NCBI GenBank assembly: GCA_024362935.1
Contig: JANCRA010000061.1
Location: 930,001 to 994,000 of the forward strand
Direction of reading: 5' to 3'
Length of the DNA stretch: 64,000 nucleotides
Origin: Setophaga petechia
Taxonomy: Eukaryota; Chordata; Aves; Passeriformes; Parulidae
The position numbers were made by a program, and so were the translations under genes. The stretch's first letter is position 1. Every line of letters starts with the position of its first letter. This document shows positions 1-12,300 of this stretch, piece after piece. Under the pieces are notes generated by a model that saw only the letters and a program-made list of their open reading frames with translations, was not told the origin of the DNA and searched no databases.

Positions 1-339
1 ACCAGTTCAGTGTTGTGGAGGGTGCCACGCTTCTCTCGCAGGCTCCAGAGATCCCGCCGGACGTCGGACGTCCCAGGTAAGGTCCAGAGCCGGTCCAGTA
101 TCTTCAGGGGAGGGTAAGAAAGAGAGGACGAAAGAAAAGGGGAAAAAAAAGCAGCGCAGAAAGCAGCAAAGGGAAAAAGGCAGCTATCAGCTAGGGCTAA
201 GGCAGTAGCAAGCAAGCGAAGTAGCAAGCAGAAGCAAGCAGGCCAGCCAGCCAAGCAAGCCGAAAAGCCAAAGCCGAAAGCGAAAAGTGCACCCAGTCCC
301 CCTCCCTCCTCCCTCCCCGCCCCGCCGCGGCAAGACGGC

Positions 340-388
340 CGGGGGGGGGGGGGGGGGGCGTAGAGAGAGAGAGAGAGAGAGAGAGGGA
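340..388. repeat. poly-G run followed by (GA)n low-complexity repeat
   Basis: A run of about 17 G is followed by about a dozen GA dinucleotides. This is simple sequence at the edge of the ERV relic. Run lengths at such a site are unreliable in any assembly. Positions 1-340 before it are purine-rich, with repeated AAGCAAGC-type words, and I recognise no gene there. They may be retroviral leader sequence, but this is not demonstrated. Confidence 0.8.
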
Positions 389-549
389 AAAAAACCCACA
401 GCTGCCAGACATAATACACGATATTGGGATAAAAGCGGTCATCCCACGACACTTGCTTAAAGCATCCTTTTTGCTCGCATTAAGCCTTGCTATATTCCAA
501 CACAGCAATTTTAATGCTGTGAAAATCCAGTCAGTTCAAAGGGCATAAG

Positions 550-1120
550 TCATGTCTGATAGCAATTACTAGTCATTGTTCCAAAAAAGTCTCGTCTGTT
601 CCAAGGTCTTAATTCAAAACCGTCCTCCATGTCTATACCTTCATCCACCATCTGTGTGAGATTTTGAGAACTCTCTGTGAATCCATTTCCTACCTCTCTC
701 TCTTGTGTGATAAAAACTTCTTTGAGAGTTTTGTCCATCATTTCTTGTACACACTGAAGTATGCAAGGTATTACTACTAGTATCACTACCAAAACACCCA
801 GTACATAGAGACCTATTTAGCAAAGTTCCCTTAGCCAAGATGCAAAGTTCCATCCTTGGAACAAATCACCTGACCATGACCCACCATCTTCTTTAATTGG
901 AGCTGTCAAATCTTTCAGCTTTTGTATGCTTTTATGGATGATTTCAGAGTGATCAGACAGGTTCATGGGACACAATCCTTCAAATTCCTCACAACCATGT
1001 CCATGTGCCAGTAAAAGAAAATCAATTGCTGCTCTGTTCTTTAAGGTTGCATGTCTGACTACACTAACATCAGTCATCATGTCACTAATTGCAAAGGAAG
1101 TAGCACTGTCTTCTTTCTTC
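550..1120 (-). pseudogene. env: ERV env transmembrane subunit, broken
   Basis: A minus-strand reading frame around 900-1060 carries an immunosuppressive-domain-like stretch (LKNRAAIDFLLL) followed by a C-x6-C loop. The second cysteine is followed by Pro rather than the usual further Cys. A second frame at 550-792 carries a hydrophobic anchor with cysteines and a short cytoplasmic tail. The two parts lie in different frames with stops between them, so no functional protein is encoded. The parallel fragment at 27.3-27.7 kb keeps the adjacent cysteine pair. Confidence 0.7.
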
Positions 1121-1672
1121 AGCCAACACCCCAATCGGTATAATGGTTTCAATGCATCCCTCAAGGCAAGTTGATGTAGACATAAAGTTGATGTAGAAAT
1201 AAAGTGGATGTAACTCATTTTGCAGGGCCCTAGAGTCTGAAATTGCTATTACAGTTTTCATCATAATGAGGGGCAAATCTTTTTTCTCTGTGTTTTCTCT
1301 TGATGGCTTTTTCAACAATAGCTGCTATCACAGTCAGTTGTCTGATGCTACATGGGCCATCTTTAATTTTTGAGGGAATGCCCTGCCAGGCTCTGTCTCC
1401 ACAAAGAAGCCAATATTCTGTTGCTCCTTGTCGTGGGGACTCATCTAGGTCATCTACTTGTCAGCATTTTCACCCTTAGGGGACACTGGGTAGTACAATT
1501 GCACCACAAACTTGAGTATCTGTCCTCAGGATGATGGGGAGTAACACTTAACTGTTGATCTCCCTGGTACTGAAACTCAGCACAAAATTCCATTAGAAAT
1601 AAACCAAGAATTCCATTTCTTGAGGTTCAGAAGGTGCTTTAAGACGATCAGGGGTCCAATGATGCCAGCTGG

Positions 1673-1993
1673 TTATGGACTGGTCTCGTTGGCAGCCTCA
1701 CACCAATATTTGTCATGATTGGGTATTGGCCACCTCTTGGCTGGCACTGGCACACCGACCAAACAGGTCGCAAAGGATTTGTCTGGGATCAAATTGGTCA
1801 AACACATGGTGTCTGAACCTGCTGACTTGGCTAAAGCAAGGCAAACATTCATTTTTGGTTGATCCACAGGCATATATGCACTGCAAAAGCAAGCAAGCAA
1901 AACCAGCAAGTACCAGTATATCATCTGATCAAACTCCATGTTCCTGTTCAGCTGCTTTTTGACAAAAGCTTCCCCATCTATTTCAGTTCTCAA
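1673..1993 (-). pseudogene. env: ERV env surface subunit, N-terminal fragment with signal peptide
   Basis: The minus-strand frame of about 106 codons holds a hydrophobic signal-peptide-like stretch (YWYLLVLLACFCSAY) followed by a cysteine-containing stretch typical of avian retroviral surface subunits. The continuation towards the transmembrane part (about 1120-1670) has no long open frame. Non-functional remnant. Confidence 0.6.
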
Positions 1994-2243
1994 ACAAATC
2001 TTTTAGCACTTGTTCAGAGACTGGCCAACTATAGGGCACTAAACTGTCCCTCCAACCTTCAATTTTTACAAATTTGGATATCTTAGAATTCTTTTGAACA
2101 CAATGGACACCATGCTTTTGCTGAAAGAGCTCTATGATACAAACCATTTTCACAGTCCAAAAATCAACATCAAACTCAAGATTTGTAGCTTTCCCAGGTT
2201 GAACAGGGAACGTCTGGCACGATCCGTAGTTTCTCCGTGTGGC

Positions 2244-2745
2244 TCATGTCTGCGTGCTCATTTCCCTGCTGGTGGAATTGTCGGTGCGCTCTTGTGTATG
2301 AGACGGTTTCGCCTCCTTTGTGGGGACCCACTTAGGTCCGGCACCTGTGCAAACACAAGCACACCCTTTGCTCCAAGTGATTAGTGGAAATGGTCCTTCA
2401 ATTTGTCCTAACTCAAGGTTTCTAAACAAAACTGAAGGATTTTCTTTCAATTTTGCCTGTGTGCTGTTTGAAAAGTGCCCAAAAGTTGGAGGATTAGGTC
2501 CTGCAAATGAGCTCTTCAAAGTATAAAGACATCTAAAGCTTTGCTCAACCTTATCAGAGGTGTTGCTTGGGCCACTCTCCCTTTTGTTGATCTAGAATGG
2601 GTTTTAGAGAGTGGTGTGTCTTTTCAACAATTGCCTAACCTGTGTGGGAATATGGAATTCCAAAAGTGTGGCAAACACCCCAGTCCATCAGAAATGTGAC
2701 CAATTTTTGAGCTGTGTATGTGGGGCCATTTGTGGGTTTTCACCT
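2244..2745 (-). pseudogene. pol: ERV integrase: end of catalytic core and C-terminal DNA-binding domain
   Basis: On the minus strand around 2600-2740, translation gives an N-G-P-x-Y-T motif, a G-I-P-Y-S-H-T-G segment and A-I-V-E, as in the retroviral integrase core. An in-frame stop replaces one codon just before A-I-V-E. The open frame at 2244-2519 holds a G-P-F-P-L-I-T-W-S-K-G segment and a G-P-K-W-V-P-T-K segment typical of the alpha/beta-retroviral integrase C-terminal domain. The two pieces are not joined in one open frame. Confidence 0.72.
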
Positions 2746-2864
2746 CTTGGGGGATCAGTCTGGCGAGCTCTGGACCCCAGTGTCACTGACAAGGACAAAA
2801 GCAAAAGACGAGAGGCTCTCTTTCTTCTCGGGACCAAAGTCCCACAGCTTTAATGGTGAACAAC

Positions 2865-2930
2865 TCCAGGAGAGAAAGGGAGCGTCCAGGAGAGGAAAGA
2901 GGATGTCCAGGAGAGGAAACAGAATGTCCA
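2865..2930. repeat. short tandem repeat, about 20-21 bp unit, three and a bit copies
   Basis: The unit TCCAGGAGAGGAAA plus six or seven variable bases occurs at 2865, 2885 and 2906, with a partial fourth copy at 2927. It lies in LTR-like sequence just beyond the integrase relic. Confidence 0.75.
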
Positions 2931-5600
2931 TCTCGTGGTGGTAGATTTTAAACCCTGGGGGAAGGGGAGCAGTAGAAAGGAACTACCATAGTTCAACATA
3001 CAGAAATCACCACACTGTAGTTTTATGCATAAATTCCTGCACCTTTTGCAAACAAAATCCTAAAATCTCCCCAAACACAATCATACAGTCCCAAATGACT
3101 GCAATGTGGGAGAAAAAACACTCAACTCCCCTATATACCCAAGCACCAGGTGTCCCAGGGAGTACCACCCCTGCAATTAGAAAGTCCACACACACAAGCT
3201 CACCGGGAAAGGAGTATCTCTTTATGAGGGGACAGAGTGCTCACTTTTCTCAACACAACACACACCATCCACCACATCAGCATCCACCCACATCATCTTC
3301 CTCAAACATTCACACACTGCAAACACAACCACAATTACAACACACAGGAGAAAGAGCAGCAATAAAACAGGATTTGCTCAGTTCACCCCAGAATTGCTAG
3401 CAGGTCCTTATTGACACAGCAAATCCTTTCTCCTGGCAGCCAGACCCAAATCAAACTGTACAGGCGTACGTTGTGCGCAGGACATCTCTGTGTGACTTGT
3501 GAACAGCCCTTCCCCTGCGCATGCCTTACGGGTTACTTTATACAGAGTTCAACATTCCCTTTCTCCACAGTCCCAGCAGTCTTGTCTGTCCCCCACAAGG
3601 AACAGCCGAGAGCGGAGGTGCCTCCAGGAAAGGAATGTCCTGGCAGCGCCCAGAGACGTCCACAGCCCGGTTGTTCTTGCTGGAGCAGAGAAGCGTTCCT
3701 GCCGCGGTCACCAATGAAGTGTGGAATAGAGCTCGCCACAGTTAAAGTTAGAAGGTAGTATGTTTATTACAGCACCAGGCACACGAGGAGTCATCTGCTA
3801 AACACTTTTGTGAAGAATCACTGGCTCTCTACTTATCTAAAAATGTCTTACCTATTCATATAGTTCCCAAAAACCCTAATACATATTCATTAGGTAACCC
3901 CACCTACCTCCCTTTGTATTAAAATGTGTTACAATTGAGTCCAAAGTTCCTTCACGTTTCTGCAGTCTTTCACTTCAAATGGGTTGGTGGGTTTTAAAGT
4001 GGGGAACGGTCTCCTTCTGATGAAGGCCAAGACGTCTTCCTCAGTTTGATCTCTTTACTTATGAGCTGTTGGCAGGCTTTCACACCCCTTGGCTACAGCT
4101 GAAGTTTTGGGGCCCAGGTGCAGGCTACAGTCCTCTTGTTTGTCACAAAGAAATCCATCCATCCATCTCATCCTGCTTCTTTAAGCATAGTAAAGACAGG
4201 CAAGTGATATATTACTCTAGCCTTAACTACCTTATCTGCTGAGAATTAACTGTCCCTTATTATTTCTACTCTTCTTGCTCTACTCTTTCCCCCTAACTAA
4301 ATCTTGCTAAAATTTTAACTCTTCCAGTTCTTTTAAATCCTTGATTCATTGCCCTCATCTCAAACGCCAGCCATGCATGAGCTGATGCCGTAACTGGGAA
4401 ATTCCACCCCTGAGCAGGAGATACAAGGCCTGGTTCTGAGCCAGAAGGGTGAGAAGGATGAGATGCACAGCGTTTTGATCCAGGGGATGTCCTGAAAGTG
4501 CACTGCCTACCTGCCCCTGCTGCCGAGCACCACGCTCCATCTCCTTCCACTGCTCAGCAGACTTTTAGGAATCCAGGGGTGGGTATGTCTTATTTGCTAC
4601 TGCAACTAATAGAATAAATTTGCTTTGCAAGCCCAGTTTTGCCCTGGGTTATTGTGTGCATGGGTCTCCTCCCGAACCTGTGACCATGACCAGCAGGGAC
4701 CTGCAGGACACTCGTATTCTCATGTCAGTAGATTTTAAGAAGTGATTTAAGTGTCAATAAGTCAATAAGTATCAATCAGAAAATCAAATCATTTGGGGGA
4801 ATATTTACCTGTGAGTTTCAGCAAAGTATTGAATATGTCTTAGATCCATGGATACAAACTAGTAAGTGAGATTGCTGGGTGTGCACGTATTAGGGAAGTG
4901 ATTCCCCACACACCCAGCACTGAATCAAGTATTGCCTCCTTTCTAACCCTGAGCTGGCAGCAGGGATCGGGCCCTGCTTGGTAATGTTCATTTTGAAGAC
5001 TTCCGTTGAACCGGTAAGAAAGGTTCAAATGAAATCTTTTCCAGCTGTTTCCCTCTGGTTCCCCTGTTTGAGGATTAAAATTCTGTGCTGCAGGTGTCCT
5101 GGGTGTGTGCAGAGCAGTGCAGCCCCAGAAACCTCTTGGTTTGCCCACAAGTTGTCATGCCTTGTTCCCAGGTGTGCCCAGCTGTGGCAGGAGAAAGAGC
5201 CCGCAGCGCAGTGGGCACCGTGCCCTGCCCAGCCGGGGCTCTCTGGCACAGAGCAGCAACAGCAGCGCCAGCACCGTTCAACCCGCTCCTGCCTTGGCTT
5301 CCCCTGGCACACAGAAGCCTCTGGAAATCAGCACCGCCAGTGGCGTTCCCAGCCTGGAGCAGCTGCTGCAGGCGGGCAGGTGCTGCCAGTTCGACTGCTG
5401 CCAAAGGGGAATAAAGGCAGAGATGTACATGCACCAGAGGCCTGGGCATGTCCAATAAATATGCAAATATGTGGGGAGATTTGTTAGGGAGGATTTCAGC
5501 TGGGATGCCAACAGTGCTTTCTCTCCTGGTTCTGTGTGTTCTAGATCAGTAATGTAATGGTTGACTCTGACAATTAAGAAATAGATGTTATGTGGATGTT
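2931..5600. other. non-genic stretch with LTR-like debris
   Basis: No coding sequence can be supported here. About 3710-4200 looks like an LTR on the minus strand: a TTTATT (AATAAA on the minus strand) lies near 3759, followed by AT-rich U3-like sequence, but its ends cannot be fixed. About 3240-3360 is an A/C-rich simple region. About 5100-5450 is a GC-rich stretch open in several frames, which looks like base composition rather than a gene. Confidence 0.4.
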
Positions 5601-5607
5601 CAAATGT

Positions 5608-5965
5608 GTAGTGATGACATTGTAATATATCCTCCCCCATAGTCTACTTTCCCCTCCCCCTTGTAATAGCCTTGGTAGTCAGGGCATTTGGGGAGGGCTG
5701 GCTTGTGACCAGCAGGCAGGGTGGAACAACACCTGACCTCCAGTCAAGATGCAAGAAAGTAATCCCCAGCAATGGACAGCAGAGAGAGAGTTGACTGACA
5801 AAACTTTTGGAGGAGCTAAGGGTATAAAAGGCAGAGCATCCTTCTTGTAGATGAGTACATGGCAGCTAGTCATGGAGACTCTCAATGCTACAGTTTTTCT
5901 TTATTCATTCCTTTGTTAAGGTTTAATAAACCTTTAAAATGGTAAAAGTGAGAGTCATTTCTCAC
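5608..5965 (+). mobile_element. solo LTR, sense to the downstream kinase gene (approximate ends)
   Basis: The block has a TATA box (TATAAAAGG at about 5823) and a polyadenylation signal (AATAAA near 5926). It begins with TG and ends with CA around TCTCACA. No internal retroviral genes adjoin it and no clear target-site duplication was found, so the ends are provisional. It lies about 460 bp upstream of the putative first coding exon of the PAK3-like gene, in the same orientation. Confidence 0.55.
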
Positions 5966-6426
5966 ATCTGCAATGCTGTGCGCCATTTTCTTGGTCTGGT
6001 TTCCTTTGCTTGTGTCCCATCTGAGTGCTCAGCTGAGATCCAGGCTGTAGGTGTTTGGGGCACTCTTGGAGTTCCTCCTGGATCCCCTGAAACCCGGCGT
6101 TTGGCCCATGAGGAGAATTTGTGCTGCTTTATGATAGAGGAGAACTTCCTTGGCTATTTTGTGTTTGCTCTAGGGAAGGTTGGTTATTGCTTTGCATAAA
6201 CTCACAGAGCAACAGAGTGCATTTGCTTTGTGATGTCAGGCATGGTTGCCACGTTGTCATAGTGACATCAGAAGGTTGCCTTGGTGCACGGAAGGCCTGA
6301 GTGCCAGAGCAGACTTAGGTCTTGCTCAGAGCAGGACTTCCCTGCTTGGTGCCTTTGTCAGTGGGCAGCTGCCGACTGACAAGAGCCTTGTTTCTTCTAT
6401 TATTTACCTAACTTTCAAAAGTGACA

Positions 6427-7477
6427 ATGTTTCACCATTTGGCCACTGCAGCTTTTGCTGCATATGGCGTTGCTTATTCCATCTATTACGTTACACACTT
6501 CACACGTAAGTAGAAGTTTCCCTTCTGCTTAGGTTAAGGTGTAACCTAACATGGCTTTTGTATTTCTCCCTGCTCTTTCTTAGTGGCTGAGTGTCTGATT
6601 TTGAAACAGAAAGAGCATTAGGATGCCACTGTTTTGGCAAAGCTCCTGTCAAGACATTCAGCTCAATAGGGGGTGTCTGTAGCCACAGGGGCAGCATTTG
6701 CAAGGGAACCTGCAGGGCTTCTGTTCCCTCCACGGGAGAGTCTGTGGCAGCAGAATCTGTCATTTCCTCAGTTTGCTGGGACAAGCAAGACACCTTTGAA
6801 AATGTAGACTGGCAGACCTTCTTGGAAGGCCTTCTAAAAACTCTGCAGTTGTTTCCAGAATTCAGGGAGAGTTTCTTTCTTTCTACAGTTTCTCTAGAAA
6901 GGATCTGACTGTCTAACTTGACCCTCTACTGAGGGCTAAAGTAGTGATTTTCCCTTTGCAATGAAATGCAAACTCCAAAGAAGTGAGTGTCTGCTCCTGA
7001 ACCCTGGAGCTGATGCTGTACTGTTTCACAAAGAACTGCCACAGCTCAGGAGGATTTTGGGGAAGCTTTTCTGGGCAAGCATCTCCAGCAAGTTAATGAG
7101 AATTGGTGCATGCAACTGATTTTAAAAAAAAGTACCTGAAAAAGAGAATTATAGAAGCTGTTTTAAGTCTTTGGTAGAACAGGAGCCTTGAGTATTAAAA
7201 AAAATATCTGCATTTTCTTGGTCATGTTTGTAGTCATTTACTTGCAAAACAGGCCAAAGTGTAGGCAAAAGAAAGATTATTGACCTGGTCTCTTGCTGGC
7301 TGTGTGAGTGAAATGTGTCCCCTGGAGAGATGTTGTGAAACGGGAAATCATCTCGGTTTGGGTTGACTTGTTCTGTGGGATTCAGCAGCCCAGGCGGTTT
7401 TCTCACAGCATCTGGCTCATTTGCCCCTGCCCACTACAGGTCACCTGAGGCGTGTGTTCAGCGGTGCTGATCCTGAG
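6427..7477 (+). CDS. putative first two coding exons: hydrophobic N-terminus
   Basis: Exon 6427-6505 opens with ATG and encodes 26 mostly hydrophobic or aromatic residues (for example [15 protein letters not shown]), ending at a consensus donor GTAAGT. Exon 7440-7477 has acceptor ACTACAG and donor GTGAGT. The split codon C|GT gives Arg, and the second exon ends in phase 0, as the next exon needs. If real, the kinase starts with a membrane-anchor or targeting segment, which conventional PAKs lack. No homology supports these two exons, only phase and splice consensus. A 38-nt exon can occur by chance. Confidence 0.4.
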
Positions 7478-9342
7478 GTGAGTGAGAAAGGAACATTTCA
7501 TGGTCCTGGTGTTTAAGCATTGTAGAGGAAGATGTGAGCTTGGCCAGTGGCAGTAGAATATAGAGGGTCAGTTAGGAAGGCTGGAAGAAAATCCATTTTC
7601 AAGACAGCAAAAAAAAAAATCAAAGGAATAAGTGGTAATTTTTTAATTTCCATCTCAGAGCTTTGAAGAATTACAAGTCCAGTTTTGCAGAAAGAACGTT
7701 GTTTCCTACAGCATATAGGGTGGAGTATTTAACTAAGAGCACATTCCTGTAGAGATGTATTACACCATTTAAATTAAGATTACCTTAGAATTCTATTCCT
7801 ATCAAATCTTATAATATCTACATATAAGATGTGGTTGTGGAAAAGGAAGGGCCTCTTGAAATGGTGGAAGCTGCAATTTAAGACAAAAGAGCAGCTTTGT
7901 GGCTGGGGAGCTGCATGGGCCAAAAGGCCACAGGGCTGGCGGCCTTGAGCAGCTGAAGATGAGGCAGCGTGTGGCCAGGGGGCCAAGAAGGCCAAGGGCA
8001 TGGTGGCCTGTGTCAGCAGCAGTGGGGCAGCAGGAGCAGGGCAGTGAGCGTGGCCCTGTGCTGGGCAGCGCTGCGGCCACAGCTGGAGTGCTGTGTGCAC
8101 TTGTGGGCCCCTGGCAAGCAGAAAGTCATGGAGGGGCTGCAGTGTGTGCACAGAAGGACAGGGGAGCTGGGCCAGGGGGTGCAGCACAAGGCCCATGAGG
8201 AGGTGCTGAGGGAGCTTTAGCCTGGATAATGGGAGGCTCTGGAGGGACCTTCAGGCAGACTTCCATCAATGCCTGCATGAGAGTGCTCAGCACAAGGACT
8301 GTTTCCCTGCCAAACATCCCCTCACTGCATCCAAGGGCTTTCGACACTGGCATGGGTGACGCTTCAATCCTCTGGTTTGTTGGCTCGTTGTTTTCTTGGG
8401 AGGAGAAGGCCAGTTCATTTTTCTCTTTTTCCAGCAAGCAAAGATGCTTCTGCTCAACGTTTCCTGCCCTTTTCCAGCCCTGGATGGGATTGTGATTTAG
8501 TTTTTGTTTACTATGTCTTCAGCAGCTGTAGCAAAGGTGTTGCTGTTGCTTTCCTAGTTTTCCATTTCAGTGCTTTCAAACACTAAAAGCTCCGTTTTGC
8601 CAAGACAGCCTTGCTTGCTGATAGCAGTCAGGGAGGCAAATCAACTTCACATTCATCTAGAGTGCCGTTGAATTGGCCCATTCTAATTTGGTGGGTGTAA
8701 CTTAAAACCCCTCTGTCACTATGAAATGTTATGATTTTTCCATAGAAAGTTTAGTGGTAGATGTGAAAAGAAATGAGGTTCTACATGCTAGGAAATGGCC
8801 TGTCCATCATGCTCCTCTCTTCTCACAGATGCATGAACCAAGAGCCATCTCTCCCCTGGCTCCCTCTGCTCCTGGAGAAGAAGCCAAAGAGGAGCAAAGT
8901 GAAGTGGATGAGCGCCAGCCTCCATCAGTGCTCACACTAAAGCCTGGATATTCTCAAGCTGTAAGTGCCAGTTCTGTGTGGTGCTGTGTTTAGTGCAAGG
9001 CAGAGCTGCAAGTTTTGGAGCAGCCAGCGCTTTGCTGTTGCTGACTGAAAATGCTGGGCGCTGAAGTCCTGCCAGGAGCAGCATGTAATACAGTTTGCCC
9101 TTAAAAATTACTTTGATCTCAAAGAGTGCATTTCTCAGTGCAATGCTCGGGGTCTGATTTCTTTTTCCATAAGGATGTGCACACTCCAGATTCCCCAAAA
9201 GTGTGGTTTATTTAGCAACAGGAGAGTAATCTCAGAATTACTGCTGATCAGGGCAATGGCTAACAAGTGTTGATGTGTGCAGCAACAGAGAGAACAGTAA
9301 AGGGAAATCATAGTAGTGAGATCTATCTCCCTGTCGTTTTTC

Positions 9343-9391
<49 letters not shown>

Positions 9392-12300
9392 CAATGTATC
9401 TATCGATCTATGTAATATTTACATAATTGGATCTTCCTGACTCTGGTCCAAAGCAGTTGGAGGTGCAAAGCTCACCTAAAGCATCCCTCTTATGAGAGGA
9501 TTAGAGACACGTTCCCTCAACCACTTCGGAGTAGGCAGAGACTTTTCCCCCTCCAGATATGGTGGTTTTTTCCCGTCAGAGTTGTTTTCTTCCTCCAGCC
9601 TCTTGTGCCCTGAAGTCTCCAATTAATTCTTCAAATTTCTGCCTGTCCTAGGAAGGTGGAACAATTCCATGTTTAGGTGGTGTTCGGTGACTCTAGTTGC
9701 ACATGCCATGCATTACATGACACATGGTTTCCTTCACTGGCATCCCCAGGGCTGTGTAAATGTATTCGTTAATGGGGCCTTAGGAGAGTCTCTGTTACTG
9801 CTGGTCAGAATTCTCAGTTGAAAAAAGAGGGAGAAGAAACACCTTGGTCCTCCTCCATATTCTGAGGTGGCCACAGAGGCTGTGTGACTTTAATCGGAGA
9901 TCTTTGCACACATCCTCATCTCCTGAATGACCAGGTTTCTAACAAGAGAGTGGATGTCAGAAAGGCAGGAATGCTGGTGCAGGCCTGAAATGAACTTGAA
10001 CTGCAGAAGTGTCTCTCACAAGGAGTGAGCTCACCCAGGAAGCCACCTGCAGAGCCAGGATGGAGCTGTGGGACAGGGTGGGGTGTCGGTCACTACTGAA
10101 AGACAAACAAGACACGGCAGAAGCAGAGGGAGGCCCTCAGCAGAGCCTTGAGAAGTGCCACACCTTCCCTGTCCCCTGCCTGAGGGGCTCTTGGAGCTTC
10201 AGTCTCAGATGGCCCTTGATTGTAGGGCCAGGGTCACTTTGGAATCTGTGCCTCCCCTTGAACACAGAATGACCCAGCAGAGCAGCAGCACAGGGCTTTG
10301 GGAACGTGTGAGCCCAGCAGTCTTTGAGTCTTGGCCCACAAAGCTCCTATGGGAAGTTGAAACCCATCTTCTCTTGCTTTCTGTGCAGGTGCTTCTAGAG
10401 AGAGAGCAGCAGCAGATTGCTGCAGCAGAGATGCCATGGCAGACTCAGGGACAGCTGTTCCCAGCCCGAGAGCAGGAAGAGCAGCTCAGGCAGCAGGTGG
10501 AAGAGCCACAGGAGAATGGCCAGGTAAGCCTGACTGGCCAGGAGACAGAAGAAAGGGCAGGAAGAGGGGCATAAACCAGAGCTCTTGGGACTGAGGAGGC
10601 CAGGAGTCCCACAGGCACTGCAAGCACAGAGCCTTGGAATCTACAGAGAACAGCCCTGGGACAGGAGGCTTACATTGGAAGCAGATGTGGGGAGGGAAGC
10701 AAGAGAAGTGGCTAAATAAATGTGATTTTGAGGCTGAAAGAGGAAAAAAGCTGAGCTTGATGGCAGCTCCCAGTCACTTGCTCTGCATTTGTGTGTACAG
10801 AAGATCAAGGCAGAGCCACAAGCAGAGCTGCCCGAAGCTCAGAGTGCCATTGTGGCAGTGAAGAGGAGGAACAAGGATGACATGAGAAGAATTCAAGAGG
10901 AGAATCTCGATCAGCAGAGGGGCGATCAACAAAACCAGGTGAGTGAAAGAGTGGCAGCCACTCCATTCATGAAACCTCCTCTCTTTTGTCTTTTAGAGAA
11001 CATGAAGGAACAGCTGGATGCAGAGCTTCAGATAGCTCACAGTATGTTCAAGGCAAGGCAGAAGAGGCTGGAGGAAAAAATGAAAATCTTCGGGGAGAAA
11101 CTTAATCGCTTCTGTCAGTCTCTGCAAAAGCAAGTGAGTGAAGGAGGGATGCAGTCACTGCAGTCACCAAACTGGTTGTTTCTGCCCTTCTTGCCTTGCC
11201 AGTGCACAGCAGCAGGGAGTGGGGCCATGCCTCTGAGTGCCATCCTGCTCTCATGTGTATCATAGTCACTCTGAAGGACATTTCCTGGTGTGCTGCATCT
11301 CAACTGCTGCCCTGCACAGTGAAACTTGTCCTTTGGCCTTCTGGCCAGCAGTCATCCAAACTGATTCCTGCTGGCCTGTTCCTGCTCTCCTTGTTTCTTG
11401 AGGTGTTTTTGCAGTGGAACGTGGTGACCCAGATGGAGGATTGGGAACACGCTGTCTGTATCCCTTGTCAATCTGTTCTTTGCCTTTCCTCACAGTCAAT
11501 GACTCCTGGCTGACAGGGACAAGCTGTAGTGTCTGACTGCTTTGTTCTGTGTGATTTGAGGTGCGAGTGTTGACATCTCACCGGGCAGCCTGCGAAGACT
11601 TCCAGCAAATGTCTGGCAATGAAGAGCTCCAAGGTTGCCATGAGGCACAGGAACAGTGCCCACCAGAAATGCTCCAGGTCCAGCACATCATGGGCTCTGA
11701 ACCTGCTGCCGCAGCAGCATCACCTCAAGGACACCCTGTCAAACCTGGGAACTCCAGCTCGGGCAGTTCCTTCATCTCCCTGGAACAGCAGACTGAGGAG
11801 AAGTACCTGGAGATGCTGGGTACGTCTGGTGTGTTTCTTGTCTGAGGGACAGTGTGTTGTGTGCGGGTGTCAGCAGAGCTGTACCAAATGCTTCTCCTGA
11901 GTTTGGTGTCACAGGGCCATTCAGGACTCCCCAGAGGAAGTGCTGTGCTCCGAGGCAGCGAGAGAGCGCTCTGGGCGTTCCTGCTGTCTCTGAGGGCACC
12001 TTGGACTGGCTTGGCTTTGCCTGAGCTTCCCTCTCTGCTAAAGGCTGAAGCAGGGATTGTTCTTGGATCAGCAGAAGGCTGTGACCTAGCAAATGATCTA
12101 GGCAAGTCCTGTGTGCTATTGGCCACACTCAACAGAATTCTTAGCTTCCTAAATTCTCCTTAGACTCCTGACTTCCAACCAGTCATCAGAGCAAAAAAAC
12201 TTCACAGAAATGGACTGGCTTTGGAGTTTTGTCTTTTTGGCTGGGGATTTTTTGGTTTTTTGCCGGGGGTAGAGGGGAGGGGGGTTGTTTTTGTGGGGTT

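Larger units (their letters stand above)
400..2760 (-). mobile_element. degenerate endogenous retrovirus, 3' half (integrase to env and partial LTR)
   Basis: Read on the minus strand, the order is integrase core, integrase C-terminal domain, env surface subunit start, env transmembrane subunit and env tail. This is the normal retroviral order. The piece from about 515 down to 400 on the minus strand resembles the start of an avian LTR U3 region. Frames are broken several times and no gag, protease or reverse transcriptase is seen, so the element is truncated and dead. The integrase looks alpha/beta-like. The transmembrane subunit is related to that of the ERV at 26.9-31.9 kb. Confidence 0.75.

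Noticed and set aside
5025..5487. Several overlapping 95-169 codon frames on both strands
   Set aside because: Mutually overlapping frames in GC-rich sequence without domain resemblance. Composition explains them.
7780..8220. Overlapping 80-138 codon frames on both strands
   Set aside because: They coincide with a CR1 fragment in an intron.
9343..9412. Regulatory array
   Set aside because: Simple tetranucleotide microsatellite.
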